From: Paragorgia papillata
Taxonomy: Eukaryota > Cnidaria > Anthozoa > Scleralcyonacea > Coralliidae
NCBI GenBank assembly: GCA_035771165.1
Contig: JAWNZC010000338.1
Coordinates: forward strand, 2,278,001-2,342,000
DNA length: 64,000 nt
Reading direction: 5' to 3'
The position numbers and the translations under genes are program-made. Positions 46,860 through 58,109 of this stretch are shown here, piece by piece. The notes below the pieces were generated by a model. That model had not been told where the DNA came from, did no database searches, and was given only the letters and a program-made list of their open reading frames with translations. Position 1 is the stretch's first letter; the number at the start of each line of letters is the position of its first letter.

Positions 46860-47676
46860 GGGGGTTTCTTTATCGGACAAGAAGTTTGTGACAGCAAAGA
46901 AGCAGAAAAATCGATAAGACTCGCCCGCTTTCTTGAAGTCTACTGAAAGTTACTATTTCATTAAGTAAACAACACAGCGCATTCAGAAATGCAGACAGAT
47001 GACAACAAAGGTTCAACATTTCACCTTTGCCTTACTAAATGTGTCAGTAGTGTCTTGCTATAGCATTATAGAATGACCTTGGTTTCAAATATTTTACTAT
47101 TTTAGTACTTTATTTTTGTTTATTTGTCGTTGATTAATACTATTGTTCGATATTTTAATATACTTTGCCGAATGGAGGAGCGGCAACAGTTTTCGTAGAG
47201 GCGTATTCATATTTCATGATCAAGCGACGAAAGATCAAATTTGCGGAGCAACTGGAGTTTATATAAATAGAAAAATTATAATAAGATATCGATTAATCGA
47301 CTATATATTGTATAATTTAAGCACCCAGGTTGACGATTATTAAACGAATGGGAACATCAAAAACTTTCTTCATTGTAAACTTAAATAAACACAGCGATTT
47401 ATTATAAACTAAAAACAATAGCTGTCAAAACAACTTGCATGTTTCAATTTTAAAATCGTATCACTGGTTTAACGATCCATTTCAAAATCTAATACCAGAA
47501 AACAAAACAAGATACGTATACATGCATTTCTTCGACTATTCCAGCGAGGTCAAGCATTGATACGCAGGGGACACTCCCACAGTCGAAAATTTTGATAGAC
47601 GACACGTGACCAGCGTCTTTCCGCAGCGGGAGGGGGGAGCGGAGGTAAGACCCTGGGTACGAGGTTGAAACCGTAC

Positions 47677-48908
47677 AACTATTACAACTACCATGCATTA
47701 GAACTACAGTTTTCATTTTTCCTTCAAAGTCTACAGTTCTTGTTTTTTGCAGCTTTGCTGGTTTAAAATGCTTCGCTCTTTCACCAAAATATCATGATAA
47801 ATGTTTTTACTCATAGCACTTTAATTATACTAGTATATTATTAAATTATAATTTGTTTTTTATTCCATTGAAATATCCTTTGACAACTTCGAGTTTAGGC
47901 CGCAGTCATATTTAGCCATCTATCAGAAAGCACTCTATAATTTTATTTAGAGCAATGTGAAAAGGTGGTAAACTGCATGCCGATAAAGATAAAGGACTGG
48001 GGGCTAATCATCCTTACTTGCAGCCAGTGGCTGAATTGCGAAGGACGCAGATGAACGTGGCCGTGTCGAGGCATAATAGAGAGCTTAAGCATATTAGGCG
48101 TTTTTGAGACACGGACGGTGACCGGAAGAACAGGAATACAATACAGAACTACTGAACCGCGTATTCTTTGAAAAGACTTTTTTACCCAAAACAAAGGCTA
48201 TGAATAATCACATATCTAAACTGTTAGCTCATAAGCTTAAATTTCATCTTTATATAAAAATACAGATCTTGTATATATTTATATTGTAATGTAATGAAAT
48301 TATCCCCCTTAAAATACAAGTTTTCTACTTTAAAAGCATGTCTATTGTAGTAAAACAACGATGACAGGCCTCAAAGTTCTAGATGTTCCCGTCGTCTCAA
48401 GAACGTGAAAATGCTCTCAATGACGTCTTGTGTAGAACGACGACGGCGTTCACTTTGCTCTTGGAATTTTAAATTGCTCATTATTGTTTTGAATGAAAAA
48501 TGCTATTGAATTAAATCGCCGTCCGTGGCTCTAAAACGTCTGTTGCTTAAGCTCTCTACTAAAGGCGCTCGAAGCAGCCGCCATATGACACAGTTCAGAC
48601 CACGGATCACAGCTATGATGTAGGTGTTGATTCTATGCCGAGAGTAGTTTCATGAAATACTGATGTTTTGAGAGAAGCCCTTAACTTCATCAGAGTAAAA
48701 TGTGTCCCGCACATTTCAAAAGTGAATTGTGTTCACATTACACGAGTGAAAATTGTTCATATTACAAGGGCTTCGCTCGAAACGTCAGTATTTCATTATA
48801 AAAACTATATTCTCGGCAGTTTACCATCTTTTTACTTTGCTCTCTAAAACACTGCTTACGCAAGACTCTACTTTTTTACACTCTATTTTACTTTTACTTT
48901 GTTTTTAG
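47677..48908. other. Non-coding intron-like DNA
   Basis: No recognised gene or repeat. The ORF at 47943-48194 (minus) has no motif. It would be part of the long first intron if exon 32146 belongs to the EGF gene. Confidence 0.35.
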
Positions 48909-49014
48909 CCATTTGACTGTCACTGTTCTTGATGTAAAAATAAAGGAAGTTGTGAAACATCCAAGAAGTTATGTTCATGTGACTCCGGTTTTAATGGAAC
49001 GCAGTGTGAGAAAG
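48909..49014 (+). pseudogene. EGF exon with premature stop
   Basis: The frame reads CKNKGSCETSKKLCSCDSGF then NGTQCEK, ending at a phase-1 donor (AAAG|GTAATA). A TGA lies in frame just before CKNKG, and the entry phase does not match other EGF exons. Confidence 0.6.
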
Positions 49015-49426
49015 GTAATAATGAACTGAGATGTTAAGCTCAAACAGCTTCTATATATTTAGGCTACGTTTATTTTGTTTCTGGTATTTTAAATTTTAGT
49101 AAACATGCAATGTTTTAACTTTGTTCTATTATTTTCAGACGTTGACGAATGCGGTAACCGCTCTAATTCCTGCCACCAAAATTATATAGCCGAACAAACA
49201 TTTCTGTTTTTATCATACTCATAATTATTTTCAGGTAATGATCATAGAATGTTGAACTGAAACCCAACATTTTACACTTATTGTTTACCGTGTACGTATA
49301 ATTTAGCAATTCTATAAAACCTCAGTAACTTTTTATTTCAAATTCGATTTTTTCTATAGATCATTGAATTTGTTTCTACTTCGAGAAATTTTAGCAAACA
49401 ATGTTTTAACTTTGTGAGATTGTTTT

Positions 49427-49482
49427 TAGACGTTGATGAATGCAGTCCGGGCTCTAGCCCGAACTGCATTCATCAACGTCTA
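49427..49482. repeat. 56-bp hairpin inside an EGF exon
   Basis: TAGACGTTGATGAATGCAGT is followed after a short CCGGGCTC/TAGCCCG-like centre by its exact inverse. The splice acceptor and first codons of the exon have thus been copied in inverted orientation into the exon. Confidence 0.9.
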
Positions 49483-49990
49483 AAAGCAATGACCTCTGTC
49501 ATCAAAATTCCACTTGCAATAATACTGTTGGTTCTTATACTTGCACATGTAATCAAAGATTTACTGGAATGGAATCAACTGCACAGGTGATTAGTTCTTG
49601 CACTAGAACATACTTTTAGTTTTCATTTTAATACTATAAAGTTAATTTTTCTATTTTCAATTGGATTTTGCTCAAATCATTGGATTTTATACTCAAACGG
49701 TATAGTTTTAACACTTAGCTACATTGATTTTGTTTCTGCTACGAGAAATTGTAGTCAAACAATGTTTTAACTTTGTTCTATTATTTTATGACGTTGACGA
49801 ATGCAGCTCCATTCCTTGCTACCAAAATTCTTGCAAAAATACTGTTGCACATGTAATCAAGGATTTACTAAAGATGGAGACAACTGATTAGTTGGTGATT
49901 AGTTCTTGCACTAGAGCGTTTTTATTTTTACCACGAATTATTTTCAGTAATTTAAAGGTTTAGTAATTTTTTTTTATTATTTCCAATGTA

Positions 49991-50135
49991 CTTGTCTCAC
50001 CGGCCGCCACGTGACCCTGACCTCTGCCTTATTGTGATTGGTCAATTAGCGTTTGAGGGCAAAACATTTTGCCCTCAAACGCTATAACTGACCAATCGCA
50101 GTAAGGAGGCCAGGGTCACGTGGGGGTGAGACAAG
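49991..50135. repeat. Foldback MITE
   Basis: CTTGTCTCACC ends with inner arms CACGTGACCCTG, GATTGGTCA and GCGTTTGAGGGCAAAA pair across a tiny loop. Flanking CCAATG / CATTGG extend the repeat. Confidence 0.88.
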
Positions 50136-50281
50136 CCCATTGGAGTTTGCGCAGTATTGTTGGATTTTGTACTCAAACTTATACAATTGACTACATTTTG
50201 TTCCACTTAATAATAATAATATTTAATATTTATATTGCGCAAATATCTATAAAATCTTCAAATGCGCATTACAATACATAG

Positions 50282-50283
<2 letters not shown>

Positions 50284-50313
<30 letters not shown>

Positions 50314-50396
50314 GTAATAATAGTAATAATAGTAATAATAGTAATAATAGTAATAATAGTAATAGTAATAATAGTAATAATAGTAATAATAGTAAT
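50284..50396 (+). repeat. TAA/TAG trinucleotide microsatellite
   Basis: AATAATAGT-type repeats over about 113 bp. This creates the poly-leucine and poly-asparagine ORFs on the two strands, which are not genes. Confidence 0.95.
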
Positions 50397-51018
50397 ACCA
50401 ATAAAAGAGAACTACAATTTAAAATTATATACATGCGATTAACCTTAATGTCTCGAGTTCTAGAAACGTAAGCGACAGAGTTGGCATCTAACGCATTCAC
50501 AACGTAGTTCTGGATCACACATATATACTTCTTATAAAATACATAACTTATACAAATATTATTACTTTGTCTTACATTAGTCTTACTTTGGAGGGTGTAG
50601 TACGGTTGGAGAAGGGTTTTGCTGAGCGACGAGCTAGGCGGAGTAATTGCCTCGAAGGTGAGCTGATACAGACTAAGTCCTACAGGGAGCCAAGCAATTC
50701 TTTTTAGCCGAGAATCACCCTCTCCAAGACCAGGATTGCAATCATTCATATGTACTTACCATAACGAGATCTATACCAGCCTTACCCAAATATAGACTAA
50801 CCGGATGGACCAATCTGCTATATAAGCAGCTAAACACCAAAGCTTAGAATGTCCGATATCGATGGTCTCAGAATAAAGAAAAACAAAGCCCCTACTCTGC
50901 GCAAGGGAGGTGTTAGCACCTGCTCTGGCACACCCTTGTCCGATAATTTAATAAACACGTGGAAGCAACAATTGGAACACGCAAAGTTAAGGAACACCAA
51001 GCAATTAGATAAAATCAC

Positions 51019-51625
51019 CTGGCTGTTATCCAGGGAGCAGTTAAGCTTATAAGCAACAGTAAAAAAAAAGGAAATTACTATTAACACCGAGAAACACCAA
51101 GCCCCAACAAGTTAGCACACAAAGAACAAAAACCTGAGCTGCGGCAGCATTGCATAACAACACACAAATAAATATATCACCTGGCAGTTATCCAGGGAGC
51201 GGTTAAAGGAATAAGCTAGGAATTATTGTACAATTTCGAATACGTAAACAAGACAGGTTAACACCTGACACATACTGTAGCGGGCACAGCATACAGCGGC
51301 CGTGATATAACCGGAAACACCGGTGCGACAGCTGTGCGTAAGTGCGGCGGCGGCTGAAATAACATGACACACAATAGGTGCGGCGGCTGAAATAACGTGA
51401 CACACAGCAGATATGCTGCAGCAAGCTAAGTGCGGCGGCTGAAATGGAACCTGAGACGCGTCATGTGCGGCGGCTGTATTTACCAGTAAAACAAACACAA
51501 CAGGTGCGGCAGATGAAAGCAAGTGCGGCGGCTCAAAAGGAACGTACGACACATCATCAGGTGCGGCGGCGGGAGATAACCTGACGGGGCGTTTCACCTG
51601 GCAGTTAACCAGGGAGCGGCAAAAA
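51019..51625. repeat. Degenerate tandem repeats (CACCTGGCAGTTATCCAGGG; GTGCGGCGGCTGAAA)
   Basis: The first motif occurs near 51019, 51180 and 51596. Between them GTGCGGCGGC(T)GAAA recurs about eight times (51340-51575). The 173-codon minus ORF here follows these repeats and has no domain. Possibly the GC-rich part of an unknown element inserted in an intron. Confidence 0.6.
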
Positions 51626-52257
51626 AAATTTGGCATTACTGCGACATACGATTGAAGCGACAGCAGAGACAAGCGAGACGGCACCCATGAATCAGACACA
51701 AAAGAACGAAGAGTACGGGTATGGCAGCCCTGGGAACCAGGCACACCCCCACCCTAGAACCCATACTCTATAGACCAAACACACCAACGCCAGCCATGCG
51801 GTTAATTTTATTTATTGCGTAAATTCATGCAATAAGCCATCATTTATTACTAAAAAGTTCTGCAGAATAAAAATGTCTTAACCTTACTTTTAAAAGTTGT
51901 AATGTTATCTAGTTCTCTTGTGTTTGTCGGAAGAGAATTTCAAAGTTTAGGAGCTGCAATAATACTTGCAATAATAGTGATGGTTCTTATGCCTGCACTG
52001 CATGTAATCAAGGATTTACTGGAAATGGAATCAAATGCACAGGTGATTAGTTCTTCTAGTTCTACAATTTCTTTATTTTAGCATACGCAGAATTATTTTA
52101 AGCAGTTTAACACATTGCTTTGTAAAATTGTTAGAATTTTAGGTTGGATTTTTTACAGATGATAGGATATTGAACTTAAATTTATACCATTATATACTTA
52201 AACTAAATCCTTTTTTACAAGCAAACAATGTTTTAACGTTTTTCCATTATTTTTTAG

Positions 52258-52374
52258 ACGTTGACGAATGCAACTCGAATCTCTGTCATCAAAATTCCAC
52301 TTGCAATAATACTGTTGGTTCTTATACTTGCACATGTAGTGAAGGATTTACTGGAAATGGCATTAACTGCACAG
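52258..52374 (+). CDS. Calcium-binding EGF exon (intact)
   Basis: Reads DVDECNSNLCHQNSTCNNTV then GSYTCTCSEGFTGNGINCTG. All six cysteines and the DVDEC calcium ligand set are present, with AG acceptor and GT donor, phase 1-1. This is the best-preserved exon of the EGF/fibrinogen locus. Confidence 0.85.
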
Positions 52375-52536
52375 GTGATCAGTCCTTCTAGTTCAACAAA
52401 TATTTATTATTTTGGCGTACGCAGAATTTTTTTGGTTAGTAAAATTGTGAAAATTTTAAGTACTAGGATTTTTACAGATATTAAACTCAAATATATACTA
52501 TTATATACAGTACTTATTTACTCTATTATTTTACAG

Positions 52537-52659
52537 ACGTTGACGAATGCTGCTTGAGTTCCAACCGCTGCCACCAAAATTCCACTTGCAATAATACTGT
52601 TGGTTCTTATACTTGTTTGTGTGATTGTGGATTTACTTGGAATGGAACCAACTGCACAG
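52537..52659 (+). CDS. Calcium-binding EGF exon with GC donor
   Basis: Reads DVDECCLSSNRCHQNSTCNN then TVGSYTCLCDCGFTWNGTNC. Extra cysteines occur (ECC, CDC), and the exon ends CACAG|GCGAAT, a GC instead of GT donor. If GC is not used, a stop follows within two codons. Confidence 0.7.
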
Positions 52660-53120
52660 GCGAATAGTTCTTGTAGTATAACACAAGATTCTTTTATTTT
52701 TGCCAATTTTTCTTTAGAAATTAATAATGTCAGTTATATTATTGTTTCTATTTATATTCTTTTGCACTCAAGGACATGTGCCATTTTAAAGGATAAAGGA
52801 TAAAGTTTATATAAATCAGGACAAATCTGTATGCGATGTACATATATTTATTAAATATTCATGTCTTTTGAATTTTCTTTATGATTTTTTAATGATTTGA
52901 TAAGTTTTGTTTACAACCGTAAAGCTTATAAACGGGTTTCTTATAGGATTGGAATTTTGTGGTGATATAGAAAAATGTACAACAAGCATGCAAGTTTTTA
53001 TTTGCTAAATGTGTCTTCCAAATGGTGGAAGGCATGGTTTAGGTTTGATTAGCTCTGTTTTATCTATTTTATATATTTTTCTAAAATGCCGCTGCTTTGT
53101 TGTTACACGTAGTACGGCAA

Positions 53121-53355
53121 AAATGTGCTGATTTGTACAACAGCGGAGTGAACACCAGATGGCGTCTACACAATTGACCCAGATGGTGCAGGAGCTTTTG
53201 ATGTATGGTGTGACATGACAACTAATAAAGCAGGTTGGACTGTTTTTCAAAGACGAATGGACGGAAGCGTGGATTTCTATCGAGATTGGTCTGATTACAA
53301 AAACGGATTTGGGCATCTCAGCTGTGGTGAGTTCTGGCTCGGACTGGATAGTTCT
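53121..53355 (+). pseudogene. Fibrinogen-related domain exon, truncated by element I
   Basis: Reads [11 protein letters not shown], then after a frameshift [20 protein letters not shown] and [20 protein letters not shown], ending GEFWLGLDS. This is the N-terminal third of a fibrinogen-like domain. The GTACCGGGG duplication of element I begins at 53356, inside the exon. No C-terminal part (calcium and ligand-binding site) was found downstream. Confidence 0.85.
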
Positions 53356-53364
53356 GTACCGGGG

Positions 53365-53754
53365 CTATCTCGTTCCGGGAAACGAGAGACTCTGGGATAA
53401 TTCGTTTCAAGTCACCTTGTTATTCTGGTTGAGGTACGCATGCATAAATATCCGAGAGGAATCTGGATAGTATATGTTCTCCTTGTTTGACTTTTCCCCC
53501 AAACAAGTCAATGGGGTTGCTGGCGAAGCTCGAATTACAGCATCTACACGCATACGGCGAAGTATCGATCGCGGCAACGTCTTCACTGGAGTCTTGTCGG
53601 ACATCTTTGTTATTTTGGTTTTATTAATTCTACTTCCGGTCACTTCAGACCAAGTCATGCTCACTATTCAGCCAATAACGTAACGATTTGAAACGGATTA
53701 TCCCAGAGTCTCTCGTTTCCCGGGTGGGGAACGTGGGCTCTGGGAACGAGATTG
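53365..53754. mobile_element. Element I: 390-bp TIR element in a coding exon
   Basis: Ends CTATCTCGTTCC and (inverse) CAATCTCGTTCCCAGAG, with further mirrored GGGAAACGAGAGACTCTGGG. A perfect 9-bp duplication GTACCGGGG flanks it (53356-53364 and 53755-53763). No coding capacity. Confidence 0.9.
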
Positions 53755-53847
53755 GTACCGGGGTAAACCAGTGAACTCGATGTAAGTTAAAATCTGATAC
53801 CTGGAACGCTAACGAAGAACCAAAAAGTGAGGCAAAACGTTCCAGGC

Positions 53848-54560
53848 CCCTGCGCGGTTTGCAGGTAGAATTCAGTCTCCCAGAAAATGTTTTTTACCCG
53901 GCCGCCCGTCTTGAGCGAACTGCGAAGGCTCGTAAAAGGTTTGAAAAAATTATTTATCAAATTATTTTGTCAGACTAAACGTGCATTTAATGGTTTCCCA
54001 TTGTTGTGCAGTGCTGTTGTTTTATTTACTGTATAGCAGTCCGAAATTATACAGTAAATTAAGAAATAACTGACAACTAGATTGTTTATTTTTCACGTTT
54101 ACTCATGGCTAGTTGTTGTTTTCGGTACGAATGCGGAATGCTTTTTAAACAAAACGACACTGATGAAACTGGTACTAACCTAAACGGCATATTATATACT
54201 AAGTTTGTGTTGATTTTTTGTATCCTCTTCGGAGTGACGAAACTCTAATATATATGGTTTATAATATAACGAAAATTTGACTTAATTTCTTCACTGACAA
54301 ACTTAATTTCGTGCACGTTTTGTAAAGACAATGACTTTTACTTTTGCAACAAATAGACAATCACTGCATAATTAGTTCGGCAGCATGGCACAACCAATCA
54401 AAATTTAAAACGCACGTTTAGCAAAGCGTCATTAAATGATTCAATAAATAATTTTTCAAACCTTTTCGAGTCTTCGCAGTTCGCTCAAGACCGTTGACCG
54501 AGTAAAAAACATTTTGTGGGAGACTGAATCCTACCTGCAAATCCTATCCTGCGCGGTTTT
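53848..54560. repeat. Inverted-repeat element J
   Basis: CCTGCGCGGTTTGCAGGTAG and CAGTCTCCC at the left mirror the right end (54480-54555), with AAACGTGCATTT and AATCATTT-like inner arms. Another copy, reversed, occupies 63274-63860. Confidence 0.8.
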
Positions 54561-55972
54561 TAAATATTATATATATACATACATACATACATACATACAT
54601 AAATACAAAATTACGTACATGTTGATTGGTTACTTGTACTTGCATGTGATTGATCACTTTGTTACTTAGCAACAGTGATCCAAATCTAACTTGTGTTTCA
54701 ACAAATGTGTAATTATGTTTTAATCTTTTTGTTGACTTTGGACTAATTCAAACTATCGAAAGACTTTAAACTTTTAGGCAAACTAGAGGACTGAATACAC
54801 TGGAAACTTTACAAACATTATTCCTCAGTTGTGATAATAAAAAAAGTCGCAGGCACAGCGACAGAGCGAGGGAAATTGGAGTGTTGTCGAGCACCGAGCC
54901 CTTTATATTATTAACAAGTATATCAAAAGATGCCAACAAAAAGATACCAAAATACAAAAAAAAAGATAAAAATTATTACACATGATTCGTCGTAAAATCA
55001 AGATTTAATTTTACCTGTATTTTCAGCATGCAAAAAAAATTAAATGTATGCGAATAAAACTAATAAAAACTGAAATCCAAACATTTCAAAAAATCCCAGT
55101 CGATAAATGCTTTTCAATTGAGACCGTTGGTGATAATCTGTTTATATATGTAAATTGTACTTTTATATGAAATCTCATTCACTCATTTTATTTTAAGTAT
55201 TTACCTTGCTTCTGGTTACTTTGCAGATAAGCTAAGCCATTACGACACAGTTCCTCTTGTGTTCTACCATAAACTACACGCAATTTTACTTCCGCGATAA
55301 AGTTATCAACATAATGATTTCCTTCAACTCCATGTCTTGCTCTTTCCAAACTTTTTTAAAAACGGATGTCTTCAACTAGGTTCCACAAAATCATCTTATA
55401 TTCTTCGTGAATCCAAAGAGTTGTGTTTGTAACCTTGAGATTTTTCATTTTCGCAACAAAAGCTTGAAAAAAATGTAATTTAATCTGCTGTACCAAAACG
55501 TACGTACAGTCGCAATTTCACTCAATTACGACAAGCATTGATTATGACGTCACGTCCATTGTTCGTGTCGTAATAATTAGTACATGAGAACAAAGGATCA
55601 TGGATTTTTCATTAGCACTATTCATTATGTCATAAAATTTGCAAGGGATCGTAACTGCAATCAGCGGTCACACTTTCCCCTGCAAGCGTGCCATCTGCGA
55701 CGCACCGATTATTTTGCGCAACTTAAATTACAAAATCAGACTGATCGACTATGGACTGATTCACCTGAGACTTCTTCCATTTACTTATTTCCTCGAATAT
55801 CTTGATCTTTTGTCTTTTATTTTTCTGCCTTTAAAAATATCTGTGTACTGAACGCATGTATTACATAAGTAAAGTTTTTTAAAAGCCAATAATATATCCA
55901 AGTTGGCAAGTTACCAAACAAGTATCAACTTCGAAGTAATATGTTCGAATGCACATGTTTTCCTCAAAGTTG
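54561..55972. other. Non-coding
   Basis: CATA tetranucleotide repeats at about 54577-54602. Short ORFs at 54766-54957 and 55584-55851 have no motif. Confidence 0.4.
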
Positions 55973-56110
55973 CAGGGGCGGATCCAGGAATTTTCATACG
56001 TTAGTCAAAAATTTTAGTTGTCAACACTCAGGGGGGGGGATTTTTTTGGGGGGTTGTATGATTCATCATAATAACACACCCCCCCCCCCAAAAAAAAGCG
56101 GCTGTTTCGC
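55973..56110. repeat. CAGGGGCGGATC end and G/C homopolymer patch
   Basis: CAGGGGCGGATCCAGGA resembles hAT-type termini. It is followed by a fold of G9/C9 and T/A runs (56032-56095). The inverse GATCCGCCCCTG lies at 61577-61588, but the flanking duplication is unclear (AAAGTTG near both). Confidence 0.45.
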
Positions 56111-56269
56111 CCCATATCAGGGCTCATCAGCATGTCTAGGAACACATAGCTAATACCATAATATATGACAAACTCGTGATTCTGATCTATAAGAACAGAC
56201 CAGGTATTCAGTATAAATTAAAAATTAACTGGCTTAAAGCAGGAGTTTACAGTTTATTTCACATGATCG

Positions 56270-56450
56270 TATTACACCACACCATGCTGTCTGCTCAATT
56301 GATAGCCTAATTGAACTTTTGAACGGGCATTTGAACTTTTCGATATTTTGCGGTCAAATTTCCCACCCCCAGGCCAAAAAAGCTGTTCAAATGCCCCACA
56401 TATAAGGCAAATTGATGGTCAAATGCCCCAACCCTCGGGTCATTCTGACT
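56270..56450 (+). repeat. TCAAATGCCC-containing repeat, copy 1
   Basis: GATCGTATTACACCACACCA and GTCAAATGCCCC motifs recur at 58110-58235 and 58412-58460, showing a broken local duplication. Confidence 0.6.
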
Positions 56451-57108
56451 GTAATTGTGTCTGTTCGAGTTTGGAATTGTGTGAAAAATAAACGCACTGA
56501 ATTTTGAAGCAATTTCAACATTTTAATATAATAAAGTGTGTATTAAAATACTATACTTGATGCTATATTAAAGAAAAAGTTAAAGTTCCCTAAAAGCAAA
56601 CCAAACGTAGGGTGCAGTGTCATATTAGATAAACTTTAAATACCGTGGAGAATGTTGTTTATGTACTGTTTAATTAACGAGCAGGAGTGTTTTATCAGAT
56701 ATAAAGACACGAGGCGAAGCCGAGTGTTTTTATATCTGATAAAACACGAACTGCGAGTTTATTGAACGGCTTCAAAAACGAACCACTTGGTAAGTTCATT
56801 GGCGTAGTAAGTTTGAAAAATAACCTTGTCTAAGCCGAGAAAATCAAAGCTAAAGTTTATGTAAATCAGGAAGTATCTTTATCACATATAAAGACACTGA
56901 TTAAACATTAATTTCTTTTGAGTTTTCCTCGTGAATTATTAATGAGTTTTTGAAATTAATTTAATACTTCGTTGGCCTAATAAACAATGAAAATTAAAAT
57001 TAATAATAATTAAATCACCTTGTATATATAGAAAACACCAATATATATGAAACATTTGATTCAAAATAAAAACAGCTAAAAATAACAATGTCCCTATGGC
57101 AACGTGAA

Positions 57109-57437
57109 TCAATGCCTGGTTGAATCAGGCATAGTTGTTTCTTTCTTCCTTCGGTGGGTTTCTTTGGCCTTCAGGACTGCTTTCTCTTTGGTGGCTTTCT
57201 TCTTCTGAAGATGCTGCAGCCACATCTCCACATCGTCTGTGGTCAGGCAGCATTTCTTGGCTAAGGCATCAACGTTATAGTTTCCTTTCTTGAAAGCCTC
57301 TTCAATGATGGTATTAGGAGGGAAGGATCTTATGGCCTTTCCACTTCTATGTAGCTCTAACAGCTTGTCAACCTGTGTCACATAGTGACCACTGCAACGT
57401 CCACCACAGCTTGTACACTGACTTCCCCATGGCCTGG
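57109..57437 (-). CDS. C-terminal exon with Cys-rich GHY module
   Basis: Reading from a CAG acceptor near 57437, the frame gives PWGSQCTSCGGRCSGHYVTQ, then VDKLLELHRSGKAIRSFPPN, a helical region (NVDALAKKCCLTTDDVEMWL) and a basic tail (KAKETHRRKK) before the stop. Similar Cys-His C-terminal modules occur in expanded, probably TE-derived, cnidarian proteins; this recollection is not precise enough to name a family. The intact frame, splice acceptor and basic tail support a real exon. Its upstream exons were not identified. The SAM-like exon at 57945-58073 ends in a phase that does not obviously match. Confidence 0.55.
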
Positions 57438-57607
57438 ATAAATTTAAAGCTGTTCTTTGTACTTGTTGAGTCTGGTGTATTTGTTTAGTTGAATTGAAAT
57501 TACGAAGACAAAGTCAAAGTGTTTTGGTAAGTCTTTTTGCCTTTTGCAAATTTCGAGTCAACTTGGTATTTTGTATTTTAAAAGTCGTTGGTATATAACA
57601 AAACGCT

Positions 57608-57744
57608 TGTTGGCTTTTGCCTCGAGAAACATACGGTCCCTCAGCCTTCAATGTCACCCTCGGGCTAAAGCTCTCGGGTGACATTGAAGCCTTCGGGTTC
57701 GTATTAAAACTCGATGTTTCTCTCGGCGCCAGTCAACAAGTGTA
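57608..57744. repeat. Foldback MITE
   Basis: CTTGTTGGC / CCAGTCAACAAG ends, CGAGAAACAT / ATGTTTCTC and GCTTCAATGTCACCC-type inner arms pair around a CTCGGGCTAAAG loop. Confidence 0.8.
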
Positions 57745-57944
57745 TAATGTAAAATCTGTTTTCGACTGACTTGATAGTTTACGTTGTTTCCTTCTCGTTT
57801 CTCATTAGAATATGTTCTACAGTCTATGTATGGTATTTAATATATTAAAAACTGACTAAAATACTTCCAAAACAGAGACGTTTTTAAAAAACAGCCACTC
57901 AAAGAAGCACGGCCTGCTTGATATAGTATGAAAAATGAAGGTAC

Positions 57945-58073
57945 TTTACGCTCAAAACTGTCAATCAGCTTCTGCATTCCAATTGTCAGAAGCCATTCTG
58001 CCACGTAGCTGTTGTCTTGGCCTTTAAAATCTTTTAAAGCGTACTCCATGGCGCGATTAAGAAGTTTAGGCAC
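57945..58073 (-). CDS. Short first exon, possibly SAM-like
   Basis: ATG 58073 opens MPKLLNRAMEYALKDFKGQD, then YVAEWLLTIGMQKLIDSFERK, and stops at an AAA|GTACCT donor. The pattern EWL-x2-IGM-x2-L-x3-F resembles the start of a SAM domain. It is too short to be sure. No following exon was identified. Confidence 0.35.
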
Positions 58074-58109
58074 GCGTGCGATCGAGAAAATTTAGTCCCG
58101 GACCTCCCG

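Larger units (their letters stand above)
36897..47667. mobile_element. Element A2, expanded by nested insertions
   Basis: Ends are CAACCTCGTACCC at the left and its inverse at the right, flanked by AAACCATAC / AAACCGTAC (36888-36896 and 47668-47676), a 9-bp duplication with one mismatch. Terminal segments match A1. The middle is replaced by B2 with its nested contents (37330-43853), followed by A2-specific sequence with a piggyBac gene (43863-46859). Confidence 0.85.
48909..53355 (+). pseudogene. Decayed EGF/fibrinogen-related gene
   Basis: A run of EGF exons with phase-1 borders, followed by a fibrinogen-related exon, marks a secreted lectin- or ficolin-like host gene of the type expanded in cnidarians. 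Exon pieces: 48909-49014 (EGF, in-frame TGA), 49139-49185 (truncated DVDEC), 49430-49586 (inverted insertion and 1-nt loss), 49791-49887 (deleted, acceptor lost), 51966-52042 (C-terminal half only), 52258-52374 (intact), 52537-52659 (open, but GC donor and extra Cys), 53121-53355 (fibrinogen start, frameshift, then cut by element I). Most exons are damaged, so the locus is a pseudogene or a badly assembled paralogue. The signal-peptide exon at 32146 may belong to it. Confidence 0.7.

Noticed and set aside
50258..50749. 163-codon ORF with a long leucine run
   Set aside because: Produced by the TAA/TAG microsatellite read on the minus strand; no domain or splice support.
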